DNA of 23,693 nucleotides from JAWXCB01 sp034440455 (lineage in GTDB: Bacteria > Bacteroidota > Bacteroidia > Chitinophagales > CAIOSU01): contig JAWXCB010000069.1 of assembly GCA_034440455.1 (NCBI GenBank), forward strand, positions 1 to 23,693, written 5' to 3'. A program made the position numbers and the translations under genes. Below, piece by piece: positions 6,068 through 14,603 of the stretch. The notes below the pieces were generated by a model that had not been told where the DNA came from, did no database searches, and saw only the letters and a program-made list of their open reading frames with translations. Within the stretch, counting starts at the first letter, position 1. The number at the start of each line of letters is the position of its first letter.

Positions 6068-7504
6068 ATGACAGACATCTTCAACAACTATGAAACCTCC
6101 GGTTTTTATGATGAGATGTTTAACGACAAAATTCATGCGCGGGAAACTTATTCGCGTTTTAGGAAGCTCGTTGAAAAACTTTCGCTTGCCGACTTAAAGC
6201 AACGGCAGTCGCTTGCAGAGCGGGCGTTGTTTTCGATGGGTATCACGTTCAATGTATATAATGAAGCCGAGGGAAAGGAGCGCATTTTCCCGATAGATAT
6301 TGTGCCGCGCATCATCGCGCAAAAAGAGTGGCAGTTGATTGAGAAAGGATTGAAGCAGCGCGTCCATGCGCTCAATCTTTTTATCAATGATGTATATAAC
6401 GAACAAAAAATTTTGAATGACGGGGTTGTTCCACGCGATTTAATTGAAACAGGAAAAGGTTTTTTGAAACCGTGCCTCGGATTGCAGCCGCCTAAGGGAA
6501 TCTGGTGCCACATCACAGGCACCGATTTGATTCGCGACAAAGACGGCACCATCATGGTGCTGGAGGATAATTTGCGCTGCCCGTCAGGCGTGTCTTATAT
6601 GCTCGAAAACCGCGAAGTGCTCAAGCGCACGTTTCCCGAAATGTTTGAAAAGTTAGATGTGCTTCCTGTGTTCGATTATCCAAACCGCTTGTTGCAAATG
6701 TTGCAGCACATTTCAGGGAATGCCAACCCAACGGTGGTGGTATTGACACCCGGCATTTACAACTCTGCATACTTTGAGCATTCTTACCTCGCGCAGCAAA
6801 TGGGTGTTGAACTTGTGAGCAGCGAAGACCTTGTGGTAATGAATGGCTTCGTGAAAATGCGCACCACCAAAGGCTTTCAAACGGTAGATGTGATTTACCG
6901 CAGGATTGATGATGATTTTCTCGACCCGGAAGCATTCCGAAAAGATTCGATGCTTGGCGTACCGGGATTGTTTGAGGTGTATAAGAAAAATAGAGTAGCG
7001 CTGGCGAATGCCCCCGGCACAGGAGTGGCTGACGACAAGGTTGTTTATGCCTATGTGCCGCGCATCATCAAATATTATTTGAACGAAGAACCCATTCTTC
7101 CAAACGTGCAAACCTACATCTGCCGCGAGGAGCAGGATATGAAATACGTGCTCGAAAATATTAGCCAGCTTGTAGTGAAGGAAGCAAATGAAGCGGGCGG
7201 CTACGGCATGTTGATTGGCCCGCATTCGGATAAAAAAACGCAGGAAGAATTTAAAAAGAAAATCAAAGCCAACCCGCGCAACTATATCGCGCAGCCTACG
7301 ATTTCGCTGTCGCGCGTGCCCGTGATTGTTGACGAACACTTTGAAGGCAGGCATGTGGATTTGCGTCCGTATGTGTTGTATGGCGAAGATATTTACGTAG
7401 TGCCCGGTGGACTCACCCGCGTTGCGCTGCGCAAAGGCTCGCTTGTGGTCAACTCCTCACAGGGCGGTGGCAGCAAGGATACGTGGGTGCTGAACGGTGC
7501 GTGA
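6068..7504 (+). CDS. Circularly permuted ATP-grasp protein (DUF404/DUF407 type)
   Basis: A 478-residue protein of the circularly permuted ATP-grasp family, predicted to make an amide or peptide-like bond with ATP. Typical features are the opening FNNYETSGFYDEMF, GITFNVYNEAEGKERIFPID, GLQPPKGIWCHITGTDLIRD, the nucleotide/metal-site segment VLEDNLRCPSGVSYML, and the C-terminal region ending SSQGGGSKDTWVLNG. Length is normal for the family. These proteins are usually encoded with an alpha-E (DUF403) protein and often a transglutaminase-like protein. Neither is present; the next gene is on the opposite strand. The start is set by the ATG and by its copy at 5483. The product and substrate are unknown. 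Confidence 0.92.
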   Translation: MTDIFNNYETSGFYDEMFNDKIHARETYSRFRKLVEKLSLADLKQRQSLAERALFSMGITFNVYNEAEGKERIFPIDIVPRIIAQKEWQLIEKGLKQRVHALNLFINDVYNEQKILNDGVVPRDLIETGKGFLKPCLGLQPPKGIWCHITGTDLIRDKDGTIMVLEDNLRCPSGVSYMLENREVLKRTFPEMFEKLDVLPVFDYPNRLLQMLQHISGNANPTVVVLTPGIYNSAYFEHSYLAQQMGVELVSSEDLVVMNGFVKMRTTKGFQTVDVIYRRIDDDFLDPEAFRKDSMLGVPGLFEVYKKNRVALANAPGTGVADDKVVYAYVPRIIKYYLNEEPILPNVQTYICREEQDMKYVLENISQLVVKEANEAGGYGMLIGPHSDKKTQEEFKKKIKANPRNYIAQPTISLSRVPVIVDEHFEGRHVDLRPYVLYGEDIYVVPGGLTRVALRKGSLVVNSSQGGGSKDTWVLNGA

Positions 7505-7536
7505 TGTTGATTATTTGGCATCTATAAAATTGTCTG

Positions 7537-7565
7537 AATTTTTCAGGTATCCCCCTGAAAAAATT
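7537..7565. terminator. Bidirectional intrinsic terminator
   Basis: TTTTTCAGG (7539-7547) and CCTGAAAAA (7554-7562) form a 9-bp stem with a 6-nt loop, flanked by T-runs on both strands. It lies midway between two convergent genes, the ATP-grasp gene and the haloperoxidase, and can serve both. Confidence 0.75.
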
Positions 7566-7598
7566 GATGAAAAGTCGAGAAGATGAAACTGAATTGAA

Positions 7599-9152
7599 TC
7601 AATCTGCTCCGTCCTGCTCCGCTGCCGCTACTGCATAGGCTCCCACTGCCTTGCCTTGAACCAAGCCCGCTTCGCAATCAAAACGAAAATGAATGCGGGC
7701 ATACATGCGCGAGTCTGCGGCATCCTGCGCCTGGTGTTCAAATGCAGCTTTTCCTTCAGGAAAGAAGTAGGAGAGTACTTCTTCCGCTGCCCCCGAAAAG
7801 GTAGAATGTCCGGATGTGTAAGAAGGGAAACTGGGGATGCCAATGAGTGTTTTAATCGAAGGTTCTGCTCCTGATGGTCTTGGATAATGATAATAGTATT
7901 TTGTATCCCAGCAACTGATGCCTGCATCCATTTCAGCCATATTCAAATATGCAAACACGCGCGCTGTGCGCAGCGGATTCAGTTTTCCATTTTCAATGTA
8001 AGAATACGCAATGCGGTTCCAGTGTCCGGGAGGCGTGTAGGTGCTTGATCCGTCATTCCAATACAAAGCGATGTCGCGTTGTTCATTGGTGAGTTTGTCA
8101 TCGAATTTTTTTAATTCTTCCACATCGTTGTTGTATTGCTCTGAGCCGGGAGCAGGCGGGGGACCCGGACGAACGGCTTCCACGTTAGGAACAAACCAGA
8201 GTTGCACGTTTCCAAATCTTGGTAAAATGCCCACGCGCCTTTGCGGAATATCTAAATTTTCCCAATGCCAGCCCCACATTGCCAGCGCTGCATTTTCAAT
8301 CGAGTCGGCAACTGCTACGCTTACATTGGCGTTTTTCATTCCATCCGTTTTTGAGCGGTCAATGTATAAAGCGGCAACCGCCCTGCCTATTGAATCTCCG
8401 GCAGCAATATCCATTGCTACGTTTGTTCCCGCCCACAGGCGCGTATTTTTCAACTCATCAGCTTTTTGCTTGATGAAATCTTTTTCCAGCGGAAACATGG
8501 CGGATAAAATCACTTCCGATACTGCTGCAATGGCAGCATCTTCAGAAGGATAAGAGGGCAAATCATTTTCGGGAAGCAATGGAGAAATGGAAGCATCTGT
8601 TTTGTAAGGAGCCGGACAGTTGTGGGCATACTTTTGATTCCATACCGTAATCAGCGCATCGAATTGCGCCCCGCTCCAGTAAGCAAGCATCCTGCAAGTA
8701 TAGGGAGGCATTGCAAATGGAAAGTTCGGATATGCGCTCGGATTTGCTGCGTCAGGCGCAGAGTAAGTTCCATCAGGGTTTGGTGCCGGGGGCAGGTTAT
8801 ATTTTGCAGCCATATCATTGGCGATTTGATTCCAACGAAGCACCGAGTTTGTTCCCCAATATTTAATTGCATCTTTTTGTTCGGAAGAAACCTGGTTCAT
8901 TGTTTCTTTCAAGTTTTCCACTTCCTGTAAATATTCAGCAGAGGTTAATGCGGGCGGTGCGGCAACGGTAATCTGGTCTCCGCTGGTGAGTACAAGGGGA
9001 TTCCATGTTCCTCCGTCAGCATCAAGTTCTGTAAATGCGTAGGAATCGAAATTGATTTCTTCATTCAGGTCTTTTTCACAGGAAGAAATAAATAGAATTA
9101 CGGAGCAGAGTAGGAATGCAACTGCCACAGTGATGATTGAGAATTTTTTCAT
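7599..9152 (-). CDS. Lipoprotein vanadium-dependent haloperoxidase / PAP2-family enzyme
   Basis: A 517-residue exported enzyme. The start MKKFSIITVAVAFLLCSVIL is followed by the lipobox ISSC with Cys25, so it should be lipid-anchored. The C-terminal third holds the full vanadate/phosphate-binding signature: K418-x6-R425-P, S447-G448-H449 in SYTSGHSTFS, and S-R482-x5-H488-x3-D492 in SRMYARIHFRFD. These are the residues that bind vanadate in haloperoxidases and phosphate in related acid phosphatases. The large N-terminal helical part fits bacterial haloperoxidase-like proteins. Sequence alone cannot separate halide oxidation from phosphatase activity. It begins 33 nt after the stop of the outer-membrane protein gene, suggesting one operon. 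Confidence 0.88.
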   Translation of the reverse strand: MKKFSIITVAVAFLLCSVILFISSCEKDLNEEINFDSYAFTELDADGGTWNPLVLTSGDQITVAAPPALTSAEYLQEVENLKETMNQVSSEQKDAIKYWGTNSVLRWNQIANDMAAKYNLPPAPNPDGTYSAPDAANPSAYPNFPFAMPPYTCRMLAYWSGAQFDALITVWNQKYAHNCPAPYKTDASISPLLPENDLPSYPSEDAAIAAVSEVILSAMFPLEKDFIKQKADELKNTRLWAGTNVAMDIAAGDSIGRAVAALYIDRSKTDGMKNANVSVAVADSIENAALAMWGWHWENLDIPQRRVGILPRFGNVQLWFVPNVEAVRPGPPPAPGSEQYNNDVEELKKFDDKLTNEQRDIALYWNDGSSTYTPPGHWNRIAYSYIENGKLNPLRTARVFAYLNMAEMDAGISCWDTKYYYHYPRPSGAEPSIKTLIGIPSFPSYTSGHSTFSGAAEEVLSYFFPEGKAAFEHQAQDAADSRMYARIHFRFDCEAGLVQGKAVGAYAVAAAEQDGAD

Positions 9153-9185
9153 GGGGTAAAAAAGTTGAAGGGGTTGTAGAAAATT

Positions 9186-10154
9186 TTAGTTCATCGGGCG
9201 TTCGTAAGCAGGCTTGTCTTCTGTTTTCTTTTCGCGTTTCCATGTTTGAAAAACATAACTGAGTCCGAAATTCATGACAGCTGCTTGCCCGACATTTCTT
9301 CCCGTGAGCGTATAACCGCCCGCAGCGTGAATATCTAAACCGGGCGCGAAGGATGGATAATAATGCACTCCTGCACCCATTCGTGTAAATTCCATTTTGT
9401 TAGAAGGGAACGGCATATCCTGTCTGCGCATATCGAAGCCGCCAAACGTGTGCATTCCATCAACAATGATTTCAGCGCGAATTTGTTTATCAGGCAAATA
9501 ATATCCCACTGCGCCTGAATAATCCAGCGCATTGGGCATCTCGCATTCGTCTGAGTAATATCCTTCGGTGGTGAAATAATAATCGCGTTGAAGTTTGCTG
9601 TTGCCGCGAATCATATAGCCGGTGTGTGCGCGCACGAAAAATCCTTTGTCGAAGCGGTATTGCAAAATCCCCTTGAAGTTGCCTTCTATGCATCCCAAGC
9701 CAATCGCATAAGGATAATCAGGAACATAATCGCTCATCGGAACCATGAGTCCCGCTGTTGCAAGAATGTTAAATGTGCCCGGTCCTAATTTTTTGCGCCA
9801 TGCTTCTGCTTTCAGCCAAAAGTTGAAATCAGAAAATCCTTTTGCTCCTTCAATTTGCCCTGCGGTAGGCTCAGTGATTACATAATGCACAGATGCCATC
9901 GCATTGAGCCATTTCACAATTCCCAAATTGAACATCGGAGAAAGTGTGTGTCTTCTCAGCGTTCCCACGTTTTCGTTATCGCGTTTCAGCGTTCCTTCCC
10001 AGTATTCATTCCAGCGGCTGTGTTCATACGTAACATCAATGCACAAGACGCCAGGCTTCATCATAAAGCCATCATTCGGCATTTGGGCGCTGACGGTGGA
10101 AGGACATGCTAATGAAAATGTCACAGCAAAGGTGAGAAGGGTTCTCATTATCAT
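9186..10154 (-). CDS. Predicted outer-membrane beta-barrel protein (transporter-like)
   Basis: A 322-residue exported protein with signal peptide MRTLLTFAVTFSLACPSTVSA before QMPNDGF. The mature part has alternating aromatic/hydrophobic strands such as GILQYRFDKGFFVRAHTGYM and ends with a strand (MNFGLSYVFQTWKR) before a charged tail. It recalls the MetA-pathway/outer-membrane transporter family, but only in general pattern. The frame extends upstream to a TTG at 10178, but a promoter element overlaps that codon, so I use the ATG at 10154; the ATG at 10148 is also possible. It is first in a two-gene operon with the haloperoxidase, so the two may act together at the outer membrane. Confidence 0.7.
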   Translation of the reverse strand: MIMRTLLTFAVTFSLACPSTVSAQMPNDGFMMKPGVLCIDVTYEHSRWNEYWEGTLKRDNENVGTLRRHTLSPMFNLGIVKWLNAMASVHYVITEPTAGQIEGAKGFSDFNFWLKAEAWRKKLGPGTFNILATAGLMVPMSDYVPDYPYAIGLGCIEGNFKGILQYRFDKGFFVRAHTGYMIRGNSKLQRDYYFTTEGYYSDECEMPNALDYSGAVGYYLPDKQIRAEIIVDGMHTFGGFDMRRQDMPFPSNKMEFTRMGAGVHYYPSFAPGLDIHAAGGYTLTGRNVGQAAVMNFGLSYVFQTWKREKKTEDKPAYERPMN

Positions 10155-10175
10155 TGTGCAGGATTTGGGTTCAAA

Positions 10176-10183
10176 CAAATTTA
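10176..10183 (-). promoter_or_regulatory. Promoter -7 element for the beta-barrel/haloperoxidase operon
   Basis: On the minus strand this reads TAAATTTG, a match to TAnnTTTG, 21 nt before the ATG at 10154. It covers the alternative TTG start at 10178, which argues that translation begins downstream. Confidence 0.55.
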
Positions 10184-10264
10184 CTCGAATTATCTAAAGG
10201 CGCTTTATGAAGTGATAGTCATCTTGAAATAAGAACCTTTAAAATCCGCTGCATGAATTCTCGT

Positions 10265-10272
10265 TAAATTTG
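10265..10272 (+). promoter_or_regulatory. Promoter -7 element for purL
   Basis: TAAATTTG matches TAnnTTTG, 23 nt before the purL ATG. The -33 region is not clear. It is divergent from the element at 10176-10183. Confidence 0.5.
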
Positions 10273-10295
10273 TCGCTTCAAAAAAATCCTGAAGC

Positions 10296-12518
10296 ATGAG
10301 TAATGTAGCTCCCGCAGAGTCGTCTGTCACCGTTAAAACCGCTGAAGAACTTGGTTTGCTTCCCGAAGAATTCGAGAAGATAAAAGAAATCCTTGGGCGC
10401 AATCCCAACTTCACTGAGTTGAGTGTTTTTTCCGTGATGTGGTCAGAACATTGTTCCTACAAAAATTCCATTAAATGGTTGAAAACTTTGCCGCGCAAAG
10501 GAAGCCGCTTGCTTGTGGAAGCAGGTCAGGAAAATGCAGGGCTTGTTGATATTGGCGATGGATTGGCTTGCGCATTTAAAATTGAATCACATAATCATCC
10601 TTCCGCGATTGAGCCGTATCAGGGTGCAGCGACTGGAGTGGGCGGCATTCACCGTGATATTTTTACAATGGGTGCAAGACCTATTGCCGCATTGAATTCG
10701 CTACGCTTTGGAAATATCAATTCAGAAAAAACAAAACACCTGCTGCGTGGCGTGGTGAAAGGCATTGGCGATTACGGTAATTCATTCGGTGTGCCAACTG
10801 TGGCGGGCGAAGTTTATTTTGAAGATTGCTACGAGCACAATCCGCTTGTGAATGCAATGTCCGTAGGAATCGTAAAAGCAGACAGAACTATTTCAGCAAT
10901 CGCAACAGGAGTTGGAAATCCGGTTTATATCGTTGGCTCTGCAACGGGCAAAGACGGCATTCACGGAGCAACATTTGCATCAGAAGACATTCACGAAGAT
11001 TCGCACGAAGATTTACCCGCAGTGCAGGTGGGCGACCCGTTTCAGGAAAAATTATTATTGGAAGCAACGCTTGAACTCGCACAAACAGATGCTGTTGTCG
11101 GTATGCAGGATATGGGCGCGGCAGGCATTACCTGCTCCACATCCGAGATGTCGGCAAAGGGCGAGCACGGCATGAAAGTTTGGTTGCATAAAGTACCCAC
11201 ACGTCAGGAAAACATGAAGCCGTTTGAAATTCTGCTTTCAGAATCACAAGAGCGAATGCTCGTGGTGGTAAAGAAAGGGCAGGAGAAAACAGTGGAGAAG
11301 ATATTTGAAAAGTGGGATTTGCATTGCGCCATCATTGGTGAAGTCACGGATACGAAGATGCTTGAGTATTATATGTATGATGAATTGGTGGGACACATTC
11401 CCGCAGAGGTGCTGGTGCTTGGCGGAGGCGCGCCCGTGTATGAGCGCGCATATAAAGAGCCTGCTTATTTCAAAAAACAAAAGAGCTTCAACATTGACCA
11501 AGTGAAGCAGCCTTCAAACCTTCAACAGGTTGCCGAGTTTATTCTTACACTTCCGAATATCGCATCAAAGCGCTGGGTGTATCAACAGTATGACTCAATG
11601 GTGGGCATTAATAATCTTTCTACCAATGCCCCCGCTGATGCAGCAATCATCCGTGTGAAAGACACGGAGAAAGCGCTTGCCGTTCGCACTGATTGCAATG
11701 CGCGTTATGTATATGCCGACCCCTATATCGGAACAATGATTGCCGTTGCTGAAGCTGCGCGTAATATCGTTTGCTCGGGAGGAATGCCTGTTGCGATTAC
11801 GAATTGTTTGAATTTTGGAAACCCTTACAACCCCGAAGTGTATTGGCAATTCGTGAATGCCATTAAAGGCATGGGTGAAGCCTGCCGCAGGTTTGATACG
11901 CCCGTTACAGGCGGCAATGTGAGTTTCTATAATCAATCGGAAGAAGGTCCTGTATATCCCACGCCAACGATTGGCATGTTGGGCATCGTGGAGAAAATAG
12001 AAAACGCGATGACGCTTGATTTCAAAAAAGAAGGCGACCTCATTTTCCTGTTGGGTGAATCGCACAACGACATTAATAATTCCGAATACCTCGTGCGCTG
12101 GCATAAAATCAATTCGTCTCCCGCGCCTCATTTCGATTTGGAGCAGGAAGCAAAACTGCATGAAACTGTTCATGCGCTTATCGTGCTGGGCGCAATTGTT
12201 TCCGCGCATGATGTGAGCGATGGCGGCTTGTTCGTTACCCTTGCCGAGTCAGCGATGGCGGGCGGCTTTGGCTTTGCAGTGAGCGCCCCAAGCGACATTC
12301 GCAAAGATGCATTCCTGTTTGGCGAAGCGCAGGGCAGGGTAGTGGTGAGCGTTCCCGCACACAAGGCAGAATTATTTGAAGGCGTGGTGGAAGGAAAATT
12401 CCCTTACATGCTCCTTGGTAAAGTAGGCAAAAGCGAATTCAAAGTGGATGGCGAAAGTTTTGGCGATGTGGCAAAGTGCAAGGAGATGTATGATACCGCT
12501 ATTGAAAAACTGTTATAA
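10296..12518 (+). CDS. purL: Phosphoribosylformylglycinamidine synthase II (small-type PurL)
   Basis: Catalyses the fourth step of de novo purine synthesis, turning FGAR, glutamine and ATP into FGAM in the cytoplasm. At 740 residues it is the small (Bacillus-type) PurL, which needs separate PurQ and PurS; neither is in the window. Signatures include SVMWSEHCSYKNS with His52, the nucleotide-binding FKIESHNHPSAIEPYQGAAT, GVGGIHRDIFTMGARP, GMQDMGAAGITCSTSEM and the second-half motif VSDGGLFVTLAESAMAGG. The start is an ATG preceded by a TAAATTTG promoter element. It is transcribed alone, divergently from the beta-barrel operon. Confidence 0.96.
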   Translation: MSNVAPAESSVTVKTAEELGLLPEEFEKIKEILGRNPNFTELSVFSVMWSEHCSYKNSIKWLKTLPRKGSRLLVEAGQENAGLVDIGDGLACAFKIESHNHPSAIEPYQGAATGVGGIHRDIFTMGARPIAALNSLRFGNINSEKTKHLLRGVVKGIGDYGNSFGVPTVAGEVYFEDCYEHNPLVNAMSVGIVKADRTISAIATGVGNPVYIVGSATGKDGIHGATFASEDIHEDSHEDLPAVQVGDPFQEKLLLEATLELAQTDAVVGMQDMGAAGITCSTSEMSAKGEHGMKVWLHKVPTRQENMKPFEILLSESQERMLVVVKKGQEKTVEKIFEKWDLHCAIIGEVTDTKMLEYYMYDELVGHIPAEVLVLGGGAPVYERAYKEPAYFKKQKSFNIDQVKQPSNLQQVAEFILTLPNIASKRWVYQQYDSMVGINNLSTNAPADAAIIRVKDTEKALAVRTDCNARYVYADPYIGTMIAVAEAARNIVCSGGMPVAITNCLNFGNPYNPEVYWQFVNAIKGMGEACRRFDTPVTGGNVSFYNQSEEGPVYPTPTIGMLGIVEKIENAMTLDFKKEGDLIFLLGESHNDINNSEYLVRWHKINSSPAPHFDLEQEAKLHETVHALIVLGAIVSAHDVSDGGLFVTLAESAMAGGFGFAVSAPSDIRKDAFLFGEAQGRVVVSVPAHKAELFEGVVEGKFPYMLLGKVGKSEFKVDGESFGDVAKCKEMYDTAIEKLL

Positions 12519-12520
12519 CG

Positions 12521-12575
12521 GATATCCTCATTGCGAGGATGGCGTTGTTCAGCTTTGTAGGAAAGCAATTCCCTA
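12521..12575. repeat. Small palindromic repeat downstream of purL
   Basis: ATCCTC (12524-12529) pairs with GAGGAT (12535-12540) around ATTGC, and the ATTGC at 12530-12534 has its complement GCAAT at 12565-12569. The CATTGCGAGG...AAGCAAT pattern resembles a palindromic intergenic repeat seen in many bacterial genomes. It could also end transcription, but it lacks a clear T-tract next to the stem. Confidence 0.45.
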
Positions 12576-12587
12576 AACGATGGACTT

Positions 12588-13313
12588 TTATTTCACCATT
12601 ATTTTATTAGAATACATTTCTCCCTCCGTGCTATGCAGAAACACGAGATAAATTCCGTTTGTGATATTTCCCGAAAGTGGAATGCGCAGTGTTTTTTCAA
12701 GCGATTGCACCGGAGTTTCAAACACAACCTGCCCCATCAGATTTGCAAGCATCACTGTTTTTAGTTGTTTATCGCCCGGAAGGTTTAGTTGTAGCGTATG
12801 CGCAGGCGCGTCATAAAATACATTCAGTTTCACGCGCTCTTTATCAAGAATGCCTGTTGGCGCAAGTTCCAAAGCCTTTGCCGAAGCCTGCGAGAAAGAC
12901 GAACCCTGATATTGAAAGGAAGAATCAACAGGACTGATGACATAGTAAGTGGGGTAGCCCACGCCTTCCCAATCTTTATTTACATCTGCAAACAGGAAGA
13001 TGTCATTCCATGCATAATCGCTTTCCCAAGCGTTCACGCCCGTGCATGTTGGCTGCGCGCCCGAATATTTATAACTCATCGCGCCCCATACTCTTACTTC
13101 AGGATGTGCTTCCGAAAAGGTTTTCAGCGCGGATGCCTGTCCCATACAGATGGAACAGTCAAGCCCTTTTGATGCGATGATTAATGGCGTTCCTTGTCCA
13201 AGGATATCATAGATACTTTCAGTATTCCCATCACAGTCAGTGTAAGCAGCGTCAGGCGTTTGCGCTGTGGCGATACATGTCATCAGGACAAAGGCAACTT
13301 GTAAAAATTTCAT
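12588..13313 (-). CDS. Secreted redoxin-like protein with a type IX secretion sorting domain
   Basis: A 241-residue protein with signal peptide MKFLQVAFVLMTCIATAQ. Residues about 20-165 resemble a thioredoxin/AhpC-like fold, with PLIIASKGLDCSICMGQA giving a C53-S-I-C56 pair where the redox-active CxxC is expected, and later GVGYPTYYVISP, which has the cis-Pro region. The last ~80 residues look like a T9SS type A sorting domain: LMGQVVFETPV, ITNGIYLVFLHS and the terminal basic NKIMVK. In Bacteroidota such tails direct proteins across the outer membrane to the surface or medium. The protein is therefore probably an extracellular disulfide-active protein; its partner is unknown. The gene is monocistronic, convergent with purL. 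Confidence 0.8.
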   Translation of the reverse strand: MKFLQVAFVLMTCIATAQTPDAAYTDCDGNTESIYDILGQGTPLIIASKGLDCSICMGQASALKTFSEAHPEVRVWGAMSYKYSGAQPTCTGVNAWESDYAWNDIFLFADVNKDWEGVGYPTYYVISPVDSSFQYQGSSFSQASAKALELAPTGILDKERVKLNVFYDAPAHTLQLNLPGDKQLKTVMLANLMGQVVFETPVQSLEKTLRIPLSGNITNGIYLVFLHSTEGEMYSNKIMVK

Positions 13314-13399
13314 GGAGTTGGTTTTTCAGGTTGAAGGATAATCGCAAAAGGCAAAGGATAAACGAAAAGTTCCCAAACACTGATGATTTTAGATGCAGA

Positions 13400-13407
13400 C
13401 AAAAATA
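13400..13407 (-). promoter_or_regulatory. Candidate promoter -7 element for the T9SS redoxin gene
   Basis: The minus strand reads TATTTTTG, matching TAnnTTTG, about 86 nt before the ATG. The longer leader makes this weaker than the other candidates. Confidence 0.35.
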
Positions 13408-13474
13408 GTTGTTGTTTAATGCGATTGAGTATTCGCATTTTCATAGGGCAATTTTGTTTGGTAATGCAGGAAAG

Positions 13475-13657
13475 ATGAATGAAGCAATTTCCGTTTTGAA
13501 CACCGTAATTCAAACCATCCCCACGCTTTATTTAAACACTTACCTGAATTTAGGGCAGGCTTATAGAATGCGGGGCGAGTTCATTAAATCAGGGCGCTTT
13601 AAAAAACAGTTCGAACTTCAAAGTAATTATGCAGAAGGAATGCAGATTAATTTTTAA
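13475..13657 (+). pseudogene. TPR-like fragment (possible gene remnant)
   Basis: An open frame runs from a TTG at 13409, with the first ATG at 13475 (MNEAISVLNTVIQTIPTLYL). It encodes about 60-80 residues resembling one and a half tetratricopeptide repeats: AGKMNEAISVLNTVIQTIPT and NTYLNLGQAYRMRGEFIKSG. The frame ends 19 nt before the ACC-deaminase-like gene. One and a half repeats are too short for a working TPR scaffold, so it may be the tail of a decayed gene. A genuine small protein cannot be excluded. Confidence 0.4.
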
Positions 13658-13676
13658 TCAAGGGGCGCCCTAATCT

Positions 13677-14603
13677 ATGTCGCATATTAAAAAGTGGTTA
13701 AGTCAAAATTTGCCGACTCCAATTCATCAAATACAGGAGCTGCAATTTGAGGATAAAGGAGTTCAATTGTTTCTTAAACGCGATGACCTTATCCATCCTG
13801 AAATTTCAGGGAACAAATGGCGCAAGCTCAAATACAATTTGATTGCAGCGCAGCAACAACAACACGATACGATTTTAACTTTTGGCGGAGCATATTCAAA
13901 TCATATCGCTGCAACAGCAGCGGCTTGCCGCCTTGCGGGAATGAAATCTATCGGCATTATCAGAGGTGAAGAATTAAGTAAAAAAGAAAACAGGACTTTG
14001 CGCAAAGCAGCAGATGACGGAATGCGCCTGAAGTTTATCTCGCGCGAAAACTATCGCAGGAAAACTGAAGCAGCTTTTCTTGAAACGCTGGGAAAGCAAT
14101 TCCAAAAATTCTTCTTAATTCCCGAAGGCGGTTCAAATGAGTTAGGAATAAAAGGCTGCGCAGAGATAATGAATGAAGTGCAAGAACAGTTCGATTTCAT
14201 TTGTGTTGCTTGCGGCACGGGAACAACAATGGCGGGAATTCTCTCAGCTACTCATCACAAACAAAACGTGATTGGCTTTCCTGCATTTAAAAGCGGAGAA
14301 GACTTAGAGAAAGTACTACAACAACTACTTAACACGGATAATAATACTGCTGATTCCTGCGAGTTAATGTCCGACTATCATTTTGGAGGTTATGCGCGGC
14401 ACACGCCTGAGTTGCTCCAATTTATCCGAAGTTTTAAAGCAAAACATCAGATTGAACTTGATTTTATTTACACCGGAAAAATGCTGTTTGGCGTTTATGA
14501 TTTAATTCAAAAAGACTTCTTTCCATCTGGTTCAAAAATCCTGGCAATACACACGGGAGGATTGCAAGGAAATCAGAGTATTTGGGAATTGTTCGATTAT
14601 TGA
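13677..14603 (+). CDS. PLP-dependent ACC deaminase / D-cysteine desulfhydrase-family enzyme
   Basis: A 308-residue cytoplasmic enzyme of the tryptophan-synthase-beta-like PLP fold. Conserved features are LFLKRDDLIHPEISGNKWRK with the predicted PLP lysine Lys47, LTFGGAYSNHIAATAAACRL with Ser74-Asn75-His76, the phosphate-binding CGTGTTMAG loop and IYTGKMLFGVYDL near the end. Related enzymes either break the ring of 1-aminocyclopropane-1-carboxylate or release sulfide from D-cysteine. The sequence does not decide between them; in Bacteroidota desulfhydrase-like activity is at least as plausible. The start is the ATG at 13677. The 3' end overlaps the convergent thioesterase gene by 7 nt. Confidence 0.85.
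   Translation: MSHIKKWLSQNLPTPIHQIQELQFEDKGVQLFLKRDDLIHPEISGNKWRKLKYNLIAAQQQQHDTILTFGGAYSNHIAATAAACRLAGMKSIGIIRGEELSKKENRTLRKAADDGMRLKFISRENYRRKTEAAFLETLGKQFQKFFLIPEGGSNELGIKGCAEIMNEVQEQFDFICVACGTGTTMAGILSATHHKQNVIGFPAFKSGEDLEKVLQQLLNTDNNTADSCELMSDYHFGGYARHTPELLQFIRSFKAKHQIELDFIYTGKMLFGVYDLIQKDFFPSGSKILAIHTGGLQGNQSIWELFDY

Noticed and set aside
6713..7354. 213-codon minus-strand ORF inside the ATP-grasp gene
   Set aside because: Long only because the opposite frame of a conserved gene lacks stops; its sequence has no recognisable features.
8041..8553. 170-codon plus-strand ORF inside the haloperoxidase gene
   Set aside because: Antisense shadow of a gene with a complete catalytic signature.
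11595..12209. 204-codon minus-strand ORF inside purL
   Set aside because: Antisense shadow of conserved purL sequence, with no motif of its own.
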